Assembly (NCBI RefSeq): GCF_014117425.1
Contig: NZ_CP059725.1
Location: 2,666,001-2,730,000 of the forward strand
Source of the DNA: Bartonella sp. HY038
GTDB taxonomy: Bacteria > Pseudomonadota > Alphaproteobacteria > Rhizobiales > Rhizobiaceae
Length of the DNA: 64,000 nucleotides
Direction: 5' to 3'
In this document: one piece after another, positions 39,072 to 48,891 of the stretch
Layout: every line of letters starts with the position of its first letter
Position numbering within the stretch: position 1 is the first letter of the stretch
The notes under the pieces: model-generated
Database searches by the model: none
The model's input: the letters and a program-made list of their open reading frames with translations, nothing else
What the model was told of the DNA's origin: nothing
Program-made: the position numbers and the translations under genes

Positions 39072-39914
39072 ATGTCACTTTTAGAAATACGCAATCTATC
39101 TGTTTCTTTTGAAACTGCTTCAGGACCATTCTTTGCAGTTAAGGGTATTGATATCACTGTTAATAAAGGCGAAGTTTTAGCCATTGTTGGCGAATCAGGA
39201 TCAGGTAAATCTGTGAGCATGCTAGGGGTGATGGGGCTATTACCCAAAACCGCAACGGTTACTGCCGATATTATGCGTTTTGAAAATATTGATTTATTAA
39301 ATATTTCAGACACCAAACGTCGCTCTATCATCGGCAAAGATATATCAATGATTTTTCAAGAACCAATCGCTAGCCTTAATCCTTGTTTTACTGCCGGATT
39401 TCAAGTGGAGGAAGTTCTTAAAACCCATCTGAATCTTCATGGCAAGGCTGCACGAAAACGCACTTTAGAACTTTTTGAAGCAGTTGGCATTCCTGATCCA
39501 GAAAAACGCCTTAAAAGCTACCCGCACCAAATATCTGGCGGTCAATGCCAACGTATCATGATTGCTATGGCCATTGCCTGCAATCCTAAATTGCTAATCG
39601 CCGATGAACCAACTACCGCCCTTGATGTAACCATTCAAAAGCAAATTCTCGATCTTTTAATGGACTTGCAACAAAACCATGATATGGGCTTGATCATGAT
39701 TACGCATGATATGGGCGTTGTTGCTGAAACAGCTGATCGCGTCATGGTGCAATATAAGGGCACCAAAATGGAAGAAGCTGATGTGCTTTCTTTATTTGCA
39801 ACGCCGCAAAGCCCCTATACAAAAGCACTTTTGGCAGCTTTACCCGAACATGCAACCGGAGAGCGTTTACCAACTATTGCCGATTTTATGGCCGAGCATG
39901 GAGGTGTCTTATGA
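39072..39914 (+). CDS. dppD: DppD-like ABC transporter ATP-binding protein
   Basis: A 280-residue ATPase with Walker A GESGSGKSVS, Q-loop IFQEPIASLNP, signature ISGGQCQRIMIAMA and Walker B LLIADEPTTALDVT. Oligopeptide type with C-terminal extension, but the usual iron-sulfur-like cysteines near the C-terminus (CxxxRC) are missing and the tail is short. Overlaps dppF by four bases. Confidence 0.92.
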   Translation: MSLLEIRNLSVSFETASGPFFAVKGIDITVNKGEVLAIVGESGSGKSVSMLGVMGLLPKTATVTADIMRFENIDLLNISDTKRRSIIGKDISMIFQEPIASLNPCFTAGFQVEEVLKTHLNLHGKAARKRTLELFEAVGIPDPEKRLKSYPHQISGGQCQRIMIAMAIACNPKLLIADEPTTALDVTIQKQILDLLMDLQQNHDMGLIMITHDMGVVAETADRVMVQYKGTKMEEADVLSLFATPQSPYTKALLAALPEHATGERLPTIADFMAEHGGVL

Positions 39915-40759
39915 GTGACATTATAATTAAAGCTGAAAACCTCATGCGCGACTATGTAAGTTCGAGTGGCTTTTTAAAACCAAAACGTATTTTACATGCG
40001 GTGAACAAAGTTTCTTTTAGTGTTGAACGCGGCAAAACTCTTGCCATTGTCGGCGAATCCGGTTGCGGAAAATCAACCCTTGCCCGTATTATCAGCCTTA
40101 TTGATCCACAGACATCTGGAAAATTAGAGATTAATGGCGAAGATATCAATATAGCTAAAACCAGTGTTACTACTCAAATGCGCCAAATGGTGCAGATTGT
40201 TTTTCAAAATCCATTTGGCTCACTTAATCCGCGCCAAAAAATTGGCCATGCTTTAACAGAGCCTTTAATGCTGAATACCACAATGAATAATGTTGAGCGG
40301 CGCAAGGCAGCAGAAGAAATGCTAGAAAAAGTCGGCCTTCCTGCTAGCCATTTCGACCGGTATCCGCATATGTTTTCTGGTGGTCAACGCCAACGTATCG
40401 CCATTGCCCGCGCCCTAATGTTAAGACCAAAAATTTTAGTTTTAGACGAGCCGGTTTCGGCTCTTGATCTTTCGGTGCAAGCGCAAGTTCTTAATCTTTT
40501 GGCCGATCTACAGGAAGAATTTGAACTAACTTACGTCTTTATCAGCCATGACCTATCCGTTGTTAAATATATTGCCGATGAGGTTATGGTCATGTATTTT
40601 GGTGAAGTAGTCGAATATGGCAGCCGCGATCAATTATTTGCCAATCCGCAGCATGACTACACTAAAAAGCTTTTTGCCGCGACCCCAAATACCAATATTG
40701 CAGCTATTCAACAGCGCGTTGAAAAGCGCCAAGCTGCAAAAATTTCAAGCAATGCCTGA
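39911..40759 (+). CDS. dppF: DppF-like ABC transporter ATP-binding protein
   Basis: A 282-residue ATPase with Walker A GESGCGKSTL, VFQNPFGSLNPR, signature FSGGQRQRIAIARAL and Walker B VLDEPVSALDLSVQ. Partner of DppD in a heterodimeric motor. The ATG overlaps the dppD stop (ATGA). The C-terminus ends a little earlier than in E. coli DppF. A terminator follows. Confidence 0.92.
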   Translation: MSDIIIKAENLMRDYVSSSGFLKPKRILHAVNKVSFSVERGKTLAIVGESGCGKSTLARIISLIDPQTSGKLEINGEDINIAKTSVTTQMRQMVQIVFQNPFGSLNPRQKIGHALTEPLMLNTTMNNVERRKAAEEMLEKVGLPASHFDRYPHMFSGGQRQRIAIARALMLRPKILVLDEPVSALDLSVQAQVLNLLADLQEEFELTYVFISHDLSVVKYIADEVMVMYFGEVVEYGSRDQLFANPQHDYTKKLFAATPNTNIAAIQQRVEKRQAAKISSNA

Positions 40760-40769
40760 TAGTTTAAAT

Positions 40770-40799
40770 AAAGGTGCGGCTTAAAAACCGCATCTTTTA
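40770..40799 (+). terminator. Terminator after dppF
   Basis: AAAGGTGCGG and CCGCATCTTT pair with one G-U pair around CTTAAAAA, then T residues. Lies 11 bases past the dppF stop. Confidence 0.75.
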
Positions 40800-40855
40800 T
40801 CGAGCTAGCGCATTTTAAAACAAAATTTTTGAAAGCCTTCCACTTATTACAGCCC

Positions 40856-41458
40856 ATGCCCTTTACCCTTGCACAACCAACAGAACTTATTGAAGATATA
40901 AAAAAAAGCCGGTTCTTAACCCGCGCTTTTCCTATTGCGTCGCTCGATGAATTTGACACAATGCTAGCGCAGTTAAAGGCTAGTGAAGAAGCAACCCATC
41001 ACTGTTGGGCATGGAAATTTGGCAATGCCTATCGCTTTAGCGATGATGGGGAACCAACCGGTACTGCTGGTAAACCAATCTTAAATGCCATTGAAGGCCG
41101 TGATTGCGATAAGGTTGCCATTATTATCACCCGCTGGTATGGCGGCATACAGCTTGGCACTGGTGGCTTGGCGCGTGCTTATGGGGGTGGTGCTGCTCGC
41201 TGTTTACAACAAGGCGAACTTATTGAAATAATTGCAATGGCAAAATGCAACATTGAGTTGCATTTTTCAGAATGGCCAATTGTTGAAAGCCGTTTGCCAA
41301 ATTATAAAGCATTGATTTTAAGCCAAGAATTTGGCGCGACTGGCGTTGATTTAGAGCTTGAAATGCCCGACAGCAATTTCCCAGCTTTCATGGATTATTT
41401 AAAAGACTTAACCCGTGGGCGAATTATGCTAAAAAATGAAGACGACACGAAAGAATAG
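40856..41458 (+). CDS. YigZ/IMPACT family protein
   Basis: A protein of about 200 residues with the IMPACT domain: KKSRFLTRAFPIAS, THHCWAWKFG, RFSDDGEPTGTAGKPIL and RWYGGIQLGTGGLARAYGG, all conserved. The C-terminal part has a ferredoxin-like fold. Exact role unknown; eukaryotic IMPACT regulates translation. The frame can open from a TTG at 40829, but the ATG at 40856 gives a family-like start; neither has a clear ribosome binding site. Confidence 0.85.
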   Translation: MPFTLAQPTELIEDIKKSRFLTRAFPIASLDEFDTMLAQLKASEEATHHCWAWKFGNAYRFSDDGEPTGTAGKPILNAIEGRDCDKVAIIITRWYGGIQLGTGGLARAYGGGAARCLQQGELIEIIAMAKCNIELHFSEWPIVESRLPNYKALILSQEFGATGVDLELEMPDSNFPAFMDYLKDLTRGRIMLKNEDDTKE

Positions 41459-41479
41459 CGCTACTGTTATGATACTATT

Positions 41480-41908
41480 CTAACCGGTATAATTTGATAT
41501 CTTTGTTTTGATATCACCACAAATACCACCATCGGCAGTTCTTACATTAATGATAACTTTTGCATCATTCACTGTAGCAATAAGATGGCATATTGTAATA
41601 ATATGGGTAAAATTTGGATTTAATTGGGTCTCGGTTGATACCCAGTGGTATTCAAAGCCTACTTTTGGTGGCACAGCACCCTGGGTACTTGAAGGTTCGC
41701 CCATTAAGTCAATTAGACTGTCAATTGGTTTGCCCGTGAAACGATCTTTCAGCATATCAATCAATATGAAATTATAAGATTTGGCTACCTTATAATAAGG
41801 CTTATATCTATCATCGAAAGTTTCTATGCAGCCACTTAAGACCACCCCGCCCAAAAAAATCAAAAAAGATAGCCGCATCAATCGTGACACATAATTTGTA
41901 ATTATCAT
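41480..41908 (-). CDS. Small lipoprotein (paralogue of 42002-42559)
   Basis: A lipoprotein of about 142 residues: lipobox LSGC near residue 27, then a 115-residue mature part with a GKPIDSLIDLMGEPS segment. It shares GKP...LI...G.P with its neighbour, plus a late Cys in GGICGD. This is the motif layout of SmpA/BamE-like small lipoproteins, but I cannot assign one. Start is uncertain: ATG at 41908 or 41878; a TTG at 41920 is also possible. Confidence 0.7.
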   Translation of the reverse strand: MIITNYVSRLMRLSFLIFLGGVVLSGCIETFDDRYKPYYKVAKSYNFILIDMLKDRFTGKPIDSLIDLMGEPSSTQGAVPPKVGFEYHWVSTETQLNPNFTHIITICHLIATVNDAKVIINVRTADGGICGDIKTKISNYTG

Positions 41909-42001
41909 AACTAAAACCAATTTTTTTTAAATTTAATATCAACAACTTTAGCAATAGTACGTATTACCTATGGATAAGATAAATTATTTTCTTTAGTTTT
42001 A

Positions 42002-42559
42002 TCAACGCCCAGTATTGCCACGTTTCATACGAATTCTTTGGGTCAGTTCTGCGAGAATTATTTTGCGGTTTTTGTCGCCATAACTGCCTAATGCGCGACC
42101 AACATCACCACAATTATTATCTTTTGCATCCTCATCACCTTCTGTTTTAGTGATAACATTTTCACTATTAAATGTTACTCTTAAAAAGCATATTTTCGTG
42201 ACATCTGTGGTACGGGTTTTTGTTACGTAATTTGCCGTTTGACCGATACCATTAGCATTTGGCACCCATTCAATTTCAGTATAGGTTTCATCTTCTTCAC
42301 CGACATAAAGATTAGACCATGAATAGGTTGTTTGACCATCCTTTTTCACCGTATTTTTCGGCGTACCAGTTATCGCAATAAGCTCGCTTACGGGCTTACC
42401 TTCAAAATATCGTAAAACCATATAAGGCTGAAGAGATGTGAAGGGGAAACCTTGCAGATGCATATCCAAAATTTTAAAATCATCTGAAATTGTGCGACAA
42501 GAAGATAAAAATGGCAATAAAAGCAAGATAAAAGCTAGCTTTGAAAATGACCGTTTCAT
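42002..42559 (-). CDS. Lipoprotein (paralogue of 41480-41908)
   Basis: A 185-residue lipoprotein with lipobox LSSC at residue 18-21, then GKPVSELIAITGTPKNTVKKDG, echoing the neighbour. Three Cys in the mature part could form disulfides. GGGG lies before the ATG. The C-terminal 50 residues are charged and absent in the neighbour. No family recognised beyond the shared motif. Confidence 0.75.
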   Translation of the reverse strand: MKRSFSKLAFILLLLPFLSSCRTISDDFKILDMHLQGFPFTSLQPYMVLRYFEGKPVSELIAITGTPKNTVKKDGQTTYSWSNLYVGEEDETYTEIEWVPNANGIGQTANYVTKTRTTDVTKICFLRVTFNSENVITKTEGDEDAKDNNCGDVGRALGSYGDKNRKIILAELTQRIRMKRGNTGR

Positions 42560-42784
42560 GAATACACCCCGTACAAATCTCTACTTTCATCAATATTAGT
42601 GAAATTAAATATTATTTAAATTCGAGCTACGACAGCTTTTTAATAATGCAACTTGTAAATATACATTATAAATTTGAATAAATTAATATTTTTCCTTTAA
42701 TTATACAAGAAGACTTAATCAAAAATGGAAATAACAATAAAAAGATATTACTTTAATAAAATGAAGATAAATTTAGGCAACATA

Positions 42785-43390
42785 ATGAAAAAAAATTCTA
42801 GGATCTTTTTCTTTTATTTTTTCAGTATATTATTTTGTACGCCCTTAAGTGCGGATGAAAACAAGCCGCCATTTTCATTTCTTGATGGAATAACTTATTC
42901 AAAGCAACCAACAGCAATTTACACTTGCCCTTCAAAAAGTTGCAAAAAAGTAATAGAATTATATGAAAATTGCCAATTTGATTATTATGAGCCTACTGGA
43001 AACGGCGATTATGGCGAATGACTACGCATCAGGGGGTTTATTTGCATAGCTAATAACTCAATTATACAGTCAATGGATGTTGATGGTTATATTTTAGATA
43101 GTCACACTGCGCAGCAAATCGGAAGTTTTTATCTATCGTTAAACACTAAGCGTGACTATGAGTTTAAGTTACTTATATGCGAAAGTGCCTATTGCCACGT
43201 TTTTGATTCAAAAAAACGAAATATTAAAAATGAATTAGCAAATGATAAATGTAAAATTTATGTCAATTATGCAACTGAAGTCACAAAACAAACGGGTTGG
43301 CTATTTATTGACAATGAAAATTCCAACTGCAAATTAAAGCTATCTGAATCTAACATTGTCGCGATCCAAATTTTCAAAAACAAAAAATGA
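42785..43390 (+). pseudogene. Secreted SH3-like protein gene interrupted by one TGA codon
   Basis: A 201-codon frame from ATG at 42785 (with AGG before it) to TGA at 43388 is broken only by an in-frame TGA at 43019-43021. Before it is a signal peptide (MKKNSRIFFFYFFSILFCTPLSA) and an SH3-like segment ending GNGDYGE; after it the frame goes on LRIRGFICIANN. Typical SH3 domains have GDWLRI at this point, so TGA most likely replaces TGG (Trp). A second part (43073-43390) contains three Cys pairs. Either a recent pseudogene or readthrough. Confidence 0.75.
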
Positions 43391-43599
43391 GTTTGAGCCA
43401 AACAATATAAATGATCGCTGCAGTCCATTGAAATATCGTAATGGATATGGTGCAGTACGAAAATAATTAATCAAATACGATCGCTAATTTAATTTACAAT
43501 TGCTGACAAACTTAATGTACAAAAAATCCTCGATCATAATTGAATATGATCGAGGACAATTGGTTAGGCTTGATACTAATTTAATAATATCAACAATGA

Positions 43600-45240
43600 T
43601 TAAACTGTAATGACGTTAACGCCAGCCTGAACAAAAACATCTTCATTATAAGAATTATGATAGATGTTATAAGCAATACCAGTATCTTGGTCGACTACAT
43701 TTGCACCTGACAAGGTCCAAAGATGATCAAAAGCAACGGTATCATTTGCGTCACCATTGATATGCAATGTTGCATTATCATAGCCATTGGATGCAAGTGA
43801 ACTATGAATAGCAAGCGTATTAGCATTTTTACCGGTTAGGCTAATAAAATCAATGGCACTTTCATTAGCTGATGTGAATATATCACTTAATCGACCTGCG
43901 GCACCCCAAGTATCAAGATTAATACCCATATGGATTTGATCGCTTGAATTATCAGAGTTGTAGTCATTGACGATTTTTGTCAACCAATCAATCTGGTTAA
44001 GACCATGAGCGCGATCGATACCAACATTAATCTGTTCAAGGCCAGTTAAACCCAAACCATTGTTTTGAGCAACGCCAGTCATCCAATTTTTATAACGGGC
44101 ACTAAATTCGCAATAATTATTAGCATGCAAGTTTAAAACGTCATAACCAGCACCAGCATCAATAGTTAATGCATATTTGCCAACGCTTGCATCAATGGAA
44201 ATAGTATCATTGCCATCGCCGGTATGAAGATAGCTAGTGTTGCGTGCTCCAGATGTAACGCTACCATTGATGAAGATCTGGTCATCACCGTCGCCAGTTG
44301 TAATACGATTATCGCCGCTTGCGGCTCTTAGCGCCTTATCAATAGTGATGGTGTCGTTACCGGCACCAGTATCGATGATGTTATCACCGGAAATCGCCTT
44401 TAAGCCGCCTTTGATCCAAATCTTGTCATTGCCTTCACCGGTCAAAATTTCATTGGTGCGATAACTTACAACATCATTATTTACTGTAAGATTAGTAGTA
44501 CCATCTGTCTTGATAGAATTGTAACCATTGCCAGCAGCAAAGATATTGCCAATGGTAATGTCGTGATTACCAAAACCAAGATGAATATTATTTGTGCCAT
44601 CGCTATACATAGCATTTTTAATGTTAAGTACAGTATCGCCACTAACTGTTGTAATATCACTTTGACCTAAATAATAGGCACCCAATTGTGTACCGATTGT
44701 AATGCTATGCGAACCAACGCCAAGATTAATTGAGTTTGCACCACCGCCATAAGCGTTAACATCATAACGGAAAGTTAGATTTTTTTCGCCATCACCAAGA
44801 TCAATAGAGTTGATACCACGGTTATGAGCTCTCATGGCATGCGTAAATGCGAGGCTATCAAGGCCTTCTTGTGTTACGATCTTATTTTGACCGCCATTGG
44901 CTGAAGTTACATAACCAAAAGTCAAATTGTGACGATCACCTGATTGACCACCAAGATCAATTACATTTTCTGCACCGCAATTAGCGTCTAAACCTTCATT
45001 CACGGCAATATTCTTATTACCGCTCCCGCCTTTGATGGTATTTTTACCATAGCCGTTCATACGGCGACCAATCCAAAGACTATCATTACCATCATTTAAT
45101 TGAATTTCAGTCGCTGAAAAGCGGGCTGAATTCATGTCATATTTGACATTGATATAATCATCATCATTTGTGCCAAAAAGGAAGGCTGTTCCACCGTTAC
45201 TTTTCAACCAATTGCTAACTAAACTGACACCCCGAGCCAT
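43600..45240 (-). CDS. RTX-like beta-roll protein with type I secretion-type C-terminus
   Basis: A 546-residue protein without a Sec signal peptide. Residues about 40-370 are made of some 12 repeats of about 24 residues (N.I..G.GN..ITI........G), with calcium-binding-like GAGNDTITI and GDGDDQIFI among them. The last 60 residues (NGDANDTVAFDHLWTLSG...AYNIYHNSYNEDVFVQAGVN) look like the C-terminus of RTX adhesins exported by type I systems. No T1SS genes are adjacent. Likely secreted or surface-located; could be an adhesin or ice/biofilm matrix protein. Confidence 0.75.
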   Translation of the reverse strand: MARGVSLVSNWLKSNGGTAFLFGTNDDDYINVKYDMNSARFSATEIQLNDGNDSLWIGRRMNGYGKNTIKGGSGNKNIAVNEGLDANCGAENVIDLGGQSGDRHNLTFGYVTSANGGQNKIVTQEGLDSLAFTHAMRAHNRGINSIDLGDGEKNLTFRYDVNAYGGGANSINLGVGSHSITIGTQLGAYYLGQSDITTVSGDTVLNIKNAMYSDGTNNIHLGFGNHDITIGNIFAAGNGYNSIKTDGTTNLTVNNDVVSYRTNEILTGEGNDKIWIKGGLKAISGDNIIDTGAGNDTITIDKALRAASGDNRITTGDGDDQIFINGSVTSGARNTSYLHTGDGNDTISIDASVGKYALTIDAGAGYDVLNLHANNYCEFSARYKNWMTGVAQNNGLGLTGLEQINVGIDRAHGLNQIDWLTKIVNDYNSDNSSDQIHMGINLDTWGAAGRLSDIFTSANESAIDFISLTGKNANTLAIHSSLASNGYDNATLHINGDANDTVAFDHLWTLSGANVVDQDTGIAYNIYHNSYNEDVFVQAGVNVITV

Positions 45241-46092
45241 TTAATAATCCTCTCAAATTTGCAGGAAGTTGCATCTTCACTTTTATGCAACCATACCGAT
45301 TTATAAGTAACAATCAAAAAAATCAACATTGAATTGTATATTTTCATAGTATTTTTTTATGGGTTACAACATTTTTTTTAATTAAAATTTTTTATATTAT
45401 TATATTATTATATTATTTTATTAAATATAAAATGGACTAGGGAAAATATATCATTTCTTCAAATTGGTTTCGTTTGAACAAAGTCGCTTCAATATTGGGA
45501 TTCACTCTAATTAATTTATTTCTTCAATTAATTCCCAACCCTCAAATTAAAACATATTAACTCAGCCGCAAGACAAAGAGATTTTTGCGAAAACTTGAAA
45601 AATATAAATTGGAAGGCACACAGGAAATATGAAAATTTCCTTTATCTAGAAAGAGCGAGAAAATTGCTTCAATTTGCCTCTCATTAATTTTTGAGATTTG
45701 CAAAATGCATTCATTAAGCCGACACCTATTTGCGAGCTTTAAAACTATATTAAATCATCACAAAGTGAATAAATATATTATTTTTTAAAAAATATTTATG
45801 TTTCATATATTAATATATATAAATATAATTCTTTAAATTTTTATTATTTTTTCGTAATTTTGTTTTTTTAAAATAAAATATTTAAACTTACGAAAGTTTA
45901 TAGTATAAATCATTGGATAATTATTTGTTCATGCATTTGATACACTCATTATTTTGTTATAAATTTTAATAAAAAGTGAATTACAATTTTTATATCATAA
46001 ATTTAAAAAATATTTGAGTTTCAAATTATACAAACTTCTTTTAAATAATAACAATTAAAGCTGCCCTAAGTTTGAGGAAGATTGGAGATCAT
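45241..46092. other. 852-bp very AT-rich intergenic region upstream of the RTX-like gene
   Basis: No coding frame. Contains a three-copy TATATTAT tandem repeat (45393-45416) about 150 bp before the RTX-like gene, and long A/T-rich tracts. It includes promoters of both flanking genes. Confidence 0.5.
45393..45416. repeat. Three tandem copies of TATATTAT
   Basis: TATATTAT is repeated exactly three times without interruption, in the upstream region of the RTX-like gene. Could vary in number by slippage and so change expression. Confidence 0.75.
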
Positions 46093-46434
46093 ATGACACA
46101 TAATGTAGCGGCCGTTTGGCAACCATCTGATATGATAATCATGTTCTTGGCGTTACTTGTTTTTTTCTCTTGCTTTGGTTTTGCTCTTTGGAAAGCATCA
46201 ACTAGTGGTCGGTCAACGACTTATTGGCAAATGGTTTTATGTATCGCGCTTATAGGCGTTGCGATCACCAGTACGGCAGCTATGACGCAAGATCTTTGGG
46301 ATAATGGCGTGATTGCAGGTACCTTAATGTTGGCAACAGCCATATTAATGACTTTGGGCGGCGCTTTGCATAGTGGTATTCGCGCCTATGTCAATAATCG
46401 CCTTCAACAAAGGTTGATAGGCCATTTTCATTGA
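46093..46434 (+). CDS. Hypothetical membrane protein
   Basis: A 113-residue protein with three transmembrane segments (about 15-32, 45-63, 72-93) and a C-terminal basic tail (NNRLQQRLIGHFH). The ATG at 46093 has GGAG six bases before it, so the earlier TTG at 46072 is not used. Unrelated to the RTX gene by sequence. No family recognised. Confidence 0.7.
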   Translation: MTHNVAAVWQPSDMIIMFLALLVFFSCFGFALWKASTSGRSTTYWQMVLCIALIGVAITSTAAMTQDLWDNGVIAGTLMLATAILMTLGGALHSGIRAYVNNRLQQRLIGHFH

Positions 46435-46781
46435 GTAAAGTTGTAAGAGGAATTATTTGTTTTTGGAATTCCTCTGATGGTTTTGTCGAATTTTGGGGCT
46501 TTACTCATTATATAGAAGCCGATTTTGTATCGGCTTCCTAAAAGTTTATATTCAAATTATCATTAATCATTATTAAAAAAAATTTTTTATTATAGCTTTT
46601 AAATTGTTTTTATCTTTATGTTTAAACATATGGGTGCTCACCCATGATATATATTCTACGCCCCACTGATTATTTAACTTTCATAAATATTCAATGTGGC
46701 ATTTTCTTTGCTATTTTTTTTCAGCTGTTATAAAAGACAGGCTAGATTTTATTTTATCATTTTTTGAGCGGGTATTTAGCC
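46435..46781. other. Intergenic region before hisC
   Basis: Contains a hairpin GAAGCCGAT...ATCGGCTTC (46515-46537), probably a weak terminator of the 46093 gene, and the palindrome ATGGGTG-CT-CACCCAT (46630-46645). No coding frame. Confidence 0.55.
46515..46537 (+). terminator. Hairpin after the 46093 gene
   Basis: GAAGCCGAT and ATCGGCTTC pair around TTTGT. Lacks a proper T run, so activity is uncertain. Confidence 0.5.
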
Positions 46782-47897
46782 ATGACATCTGATGCGATAG
46801 CCAACCGTCCACAACCTAGAAAAGGTATCATGGACATTGCTGCCTATGTTCCTGGTAGCTCAAAGGGAAATAGCGCTAAAACGCCAGACAAAATCTATAA
46901 ATTATCGTCCAATGAAACACCTTTAGGGGCGCCCCAGAGCGCTTTGGATGCTTATCGCCAAGCTGCAGGGCATCTTGAACTTTATCCAGATGGGCAAGCT
47001 ATTATTTTAAGAGATGCTATTGCCGATATTTTTGGCTTAAACGCCAATAACATCATGACTGGCAATGGTTCTGATGAATTATTGACGCTTTTGGCGCAAA
47101 CCTATCTTGGTGCTGGCGACGAAGGTATCATGACGGAACATGGTTTTAGCGTTTATGATATCCAAATGCGCGCCGCAGGTGCAAAGGTAGTTATTGCAGA
47201 TGAAAAAGATTGCAAGATTAATGTTGATGCAATTATTAATTGTGTCAGTGATAAGACTAAAATTGTGTTTATCGCCAATCCTGGTAATCCGACCGGAACC
47301 TATTTAAACGCGATTGAAATTCGTGAACTAAATGCAAGACTTCCCAAACATGTTCTTTTAGTGCTTGATGGAGCCTATGCAGAATATGTCAGCCAAGAAG
47401 ATTATGAAGCTGGAATTGAACTTGTCGCCAATAATGACAATGTTGTCATGACCCGAACATTTTCCAAAATTTATGGGCTTGCTGCACTGCGCATCGGTTG
47501 GATGTATGCGCCAGCCCATATTATTGATGCAATAGATCGCGTTCGTGGACCTTTTAATGTTAATACACCTGCGCAAAAGGCAGGTGCGGCTGCTATTCGT
47601 GACCGCGAATTTATTCATAAATCAGTTGCATTTAACAACCAATGGCGCGAATGGCTCACCAGTGAATTAACCGCGCTTGGTTTAAAAATAACGCCATCGG
47701 TCACAAATTTTCTTTTGATCCATTTTCCTGCAGACCGAGAAAAATCAGCGGCATTTGCTGATGATTATCTTAAAGCCAATGGTTATATTTTGCGCCGCGT
47801 TACGGGATACGGATTTCCCAACGCGTTGCGCCTTTCCATTGGATCCGAGGAAGCAAATCGTGGCGTAGTCGCCGCTCTTAAAGAATTTTTGAAGTAG
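46782..47897 (+). CDS. hisC: Histidinol-phosphate / aromatic aminotransferase
   Basis: A 371-residue PLP-dependent aminotransferase. [13 protein letters not shown] is the family N-terminus, NPGNPTGTY binds substrate and [13 protein letters not shown] carries the PLP lysine. Together with the tyrC gene four bases downstream it probably acts as an aromatic aminotransferase in tyrosine or phenylalanine synthesis, besides histidine. ATG at 46782 is preferred to a TTG at 46764. Confidence 0.92.
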   Translation: MTSDAIANRPQPRKGIMDIAAYVPGSSKGNSAKTPDKIYKLSSNETPLGAPQSALDAYRQAAGHLELYPDGQAIILRDAIADIFGLNANNIMTGNGSDELLTLLAQTYLGAGDEGIMTEHGFSVYDIQMRAAGAKVVIADEKDCKINVDAIINCVSDKTKIVFIANPGNPTGTYLNAIEIRELNARLPKHVLLVLDGAYAEYVSQEDYEAGIELVANNDNVVMTRTFSKIYGLAALRIGWMYAPAHIIDAIDRVRGPFNVNTPAQKAGAAAIRDREFIHKSVAFNNQWREWLTSELTALGLKITPSVTNFLLIHFPADREKSAAFADDYLKANGYILRRVTGYGFPNALRLSIGSEEANRGVVAALKEFLK

Positions 47898-47901
47898 TAC
47901 A

Positions 47902-48846
47902 ATGTCTAAAATTAAATTTGAAAAAATTGCCCTGATCGGTATCGGCTTGATCGGCTCGTCGCTTGCACGAGTGATTAAACAAAACAACTTATCAAATCAT
48001 GTTGCGATTGCAACACGGAGCCCCGACACGCTTAAACGGGCTGAAGAATTGCAGCTTGGCGATAGCTATTCAACCCAAAATAGTGATGTCGTCAAAGATG
48101 CAGATCTCATCATTGTCAGTGTGCCAGTGGGCGCATCGGGGGCGGTTGCCCGTGACATCGCACCATATTTAAAAGCCGGGGCGATAGTAACAGATGTTGG
48201 CTCTACCAAGGCATCTGTTATCGCGCAAATGCAACCAGAATTACCTGATAATATTGATTTTATTCCCGGTCATCCTATTGCTGGGACCGAGTTTTCTGGC
48301 CCTGATGCTGGTTTTCCTGAGCTATTTGTCAATCGTTGGTGTATCTTAACCCCACTTGCTCATAGCAATGAAGACTCAATTAAAAAGCTGAGTGATTTTT
48401 GGCAGGCATGTGGTTCTAAAGTGGACCGCATGGATCCTGCGCACCATGATCTGGTTCTTGCCATCGTTTCACATTTGCCGCACATCATTGCTTATAATAT
48501 TGTCGGTACTGCGAGCGATCTGGAAAAGGTTACCAATTCTGAAGTTATCGCTTATTCGGCTTCTGGTTTTCGCGATTTCACACGCCTTGCATCTTCTGAT
48601 CCAACCATGTGGCGAGATGTTTGTTTGCATAATCGTGATGCGATATTGGAAATGTTGGGGCGTTTTTCAGAAGATTTAGCCTCATTGCAACGGGCAATTC
48701 GTTGGGGTGATGGAGATGCTCTTTTTGATTTGTTTACCCGTACACGTGCTGTAAGGCGCGGTATTATTGAAGCAGGGCAAGAAATTGATGCACCCGATTT
48801 TGGCCGCCATAATGCTATAAAACCAACAGACACAGCGGCAGAATAA
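47902..48846 (+). CDS. tyrC: Prephenate/arogenate dehydrogenase
   Basis: A 314-residue NAD(P)-dependent dehydrogenase. The nucleotide motif is ALIGIGLIGSSLARVI, then VTDVGSTKASVI and PGHPIAGTEFSGP (substrate-binding His). It makes tyrosine precursors from prephenate or arogenate. Forms a pair with hisC, starting four bases after its stop. Confidence 0.92.
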   Translation: MSKIKFEKIALIGIGLIGSSLARVIKQNNLSNHVAIATRSPDTLKRAEELQLGDSYSTQNSDVVKDADLIIVSVPVGASGAVARDIAPYLKAGAIVTDVGSTKASVIAQMQPELPDNIDFIPGHPIAGTEFSGPDAGFPELFVNRWCILTPLAHSNEDSIKKLSDFWQACGSKVDRMDPAHHDLVLAIVSHLPHIIAYNIVGTASDLEKVTNSEVIAYSASGFRDFTRLASSDPTMWRDVCLHNRDAILEMLGRFSEDLASLQRAIRWGDGDALFDLFTRTRAVRRGIIEAGQEIDAPDFGRHNAIKPTDTAAE

Positions 48847-48857
48847 TTTTTACATTG

Positions 48858-48891
48858 CAAGGTGGCAAAACAATTTTTGGTTGTCACCTTG
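48858..48891 (+). terminator. Hairpin after tyrC
   Basis: CAAGGTGGCAA and TTGTCACCTTG pair with one G-U pair around a 12-base loop. No T run follows. Confidence 0.4.
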
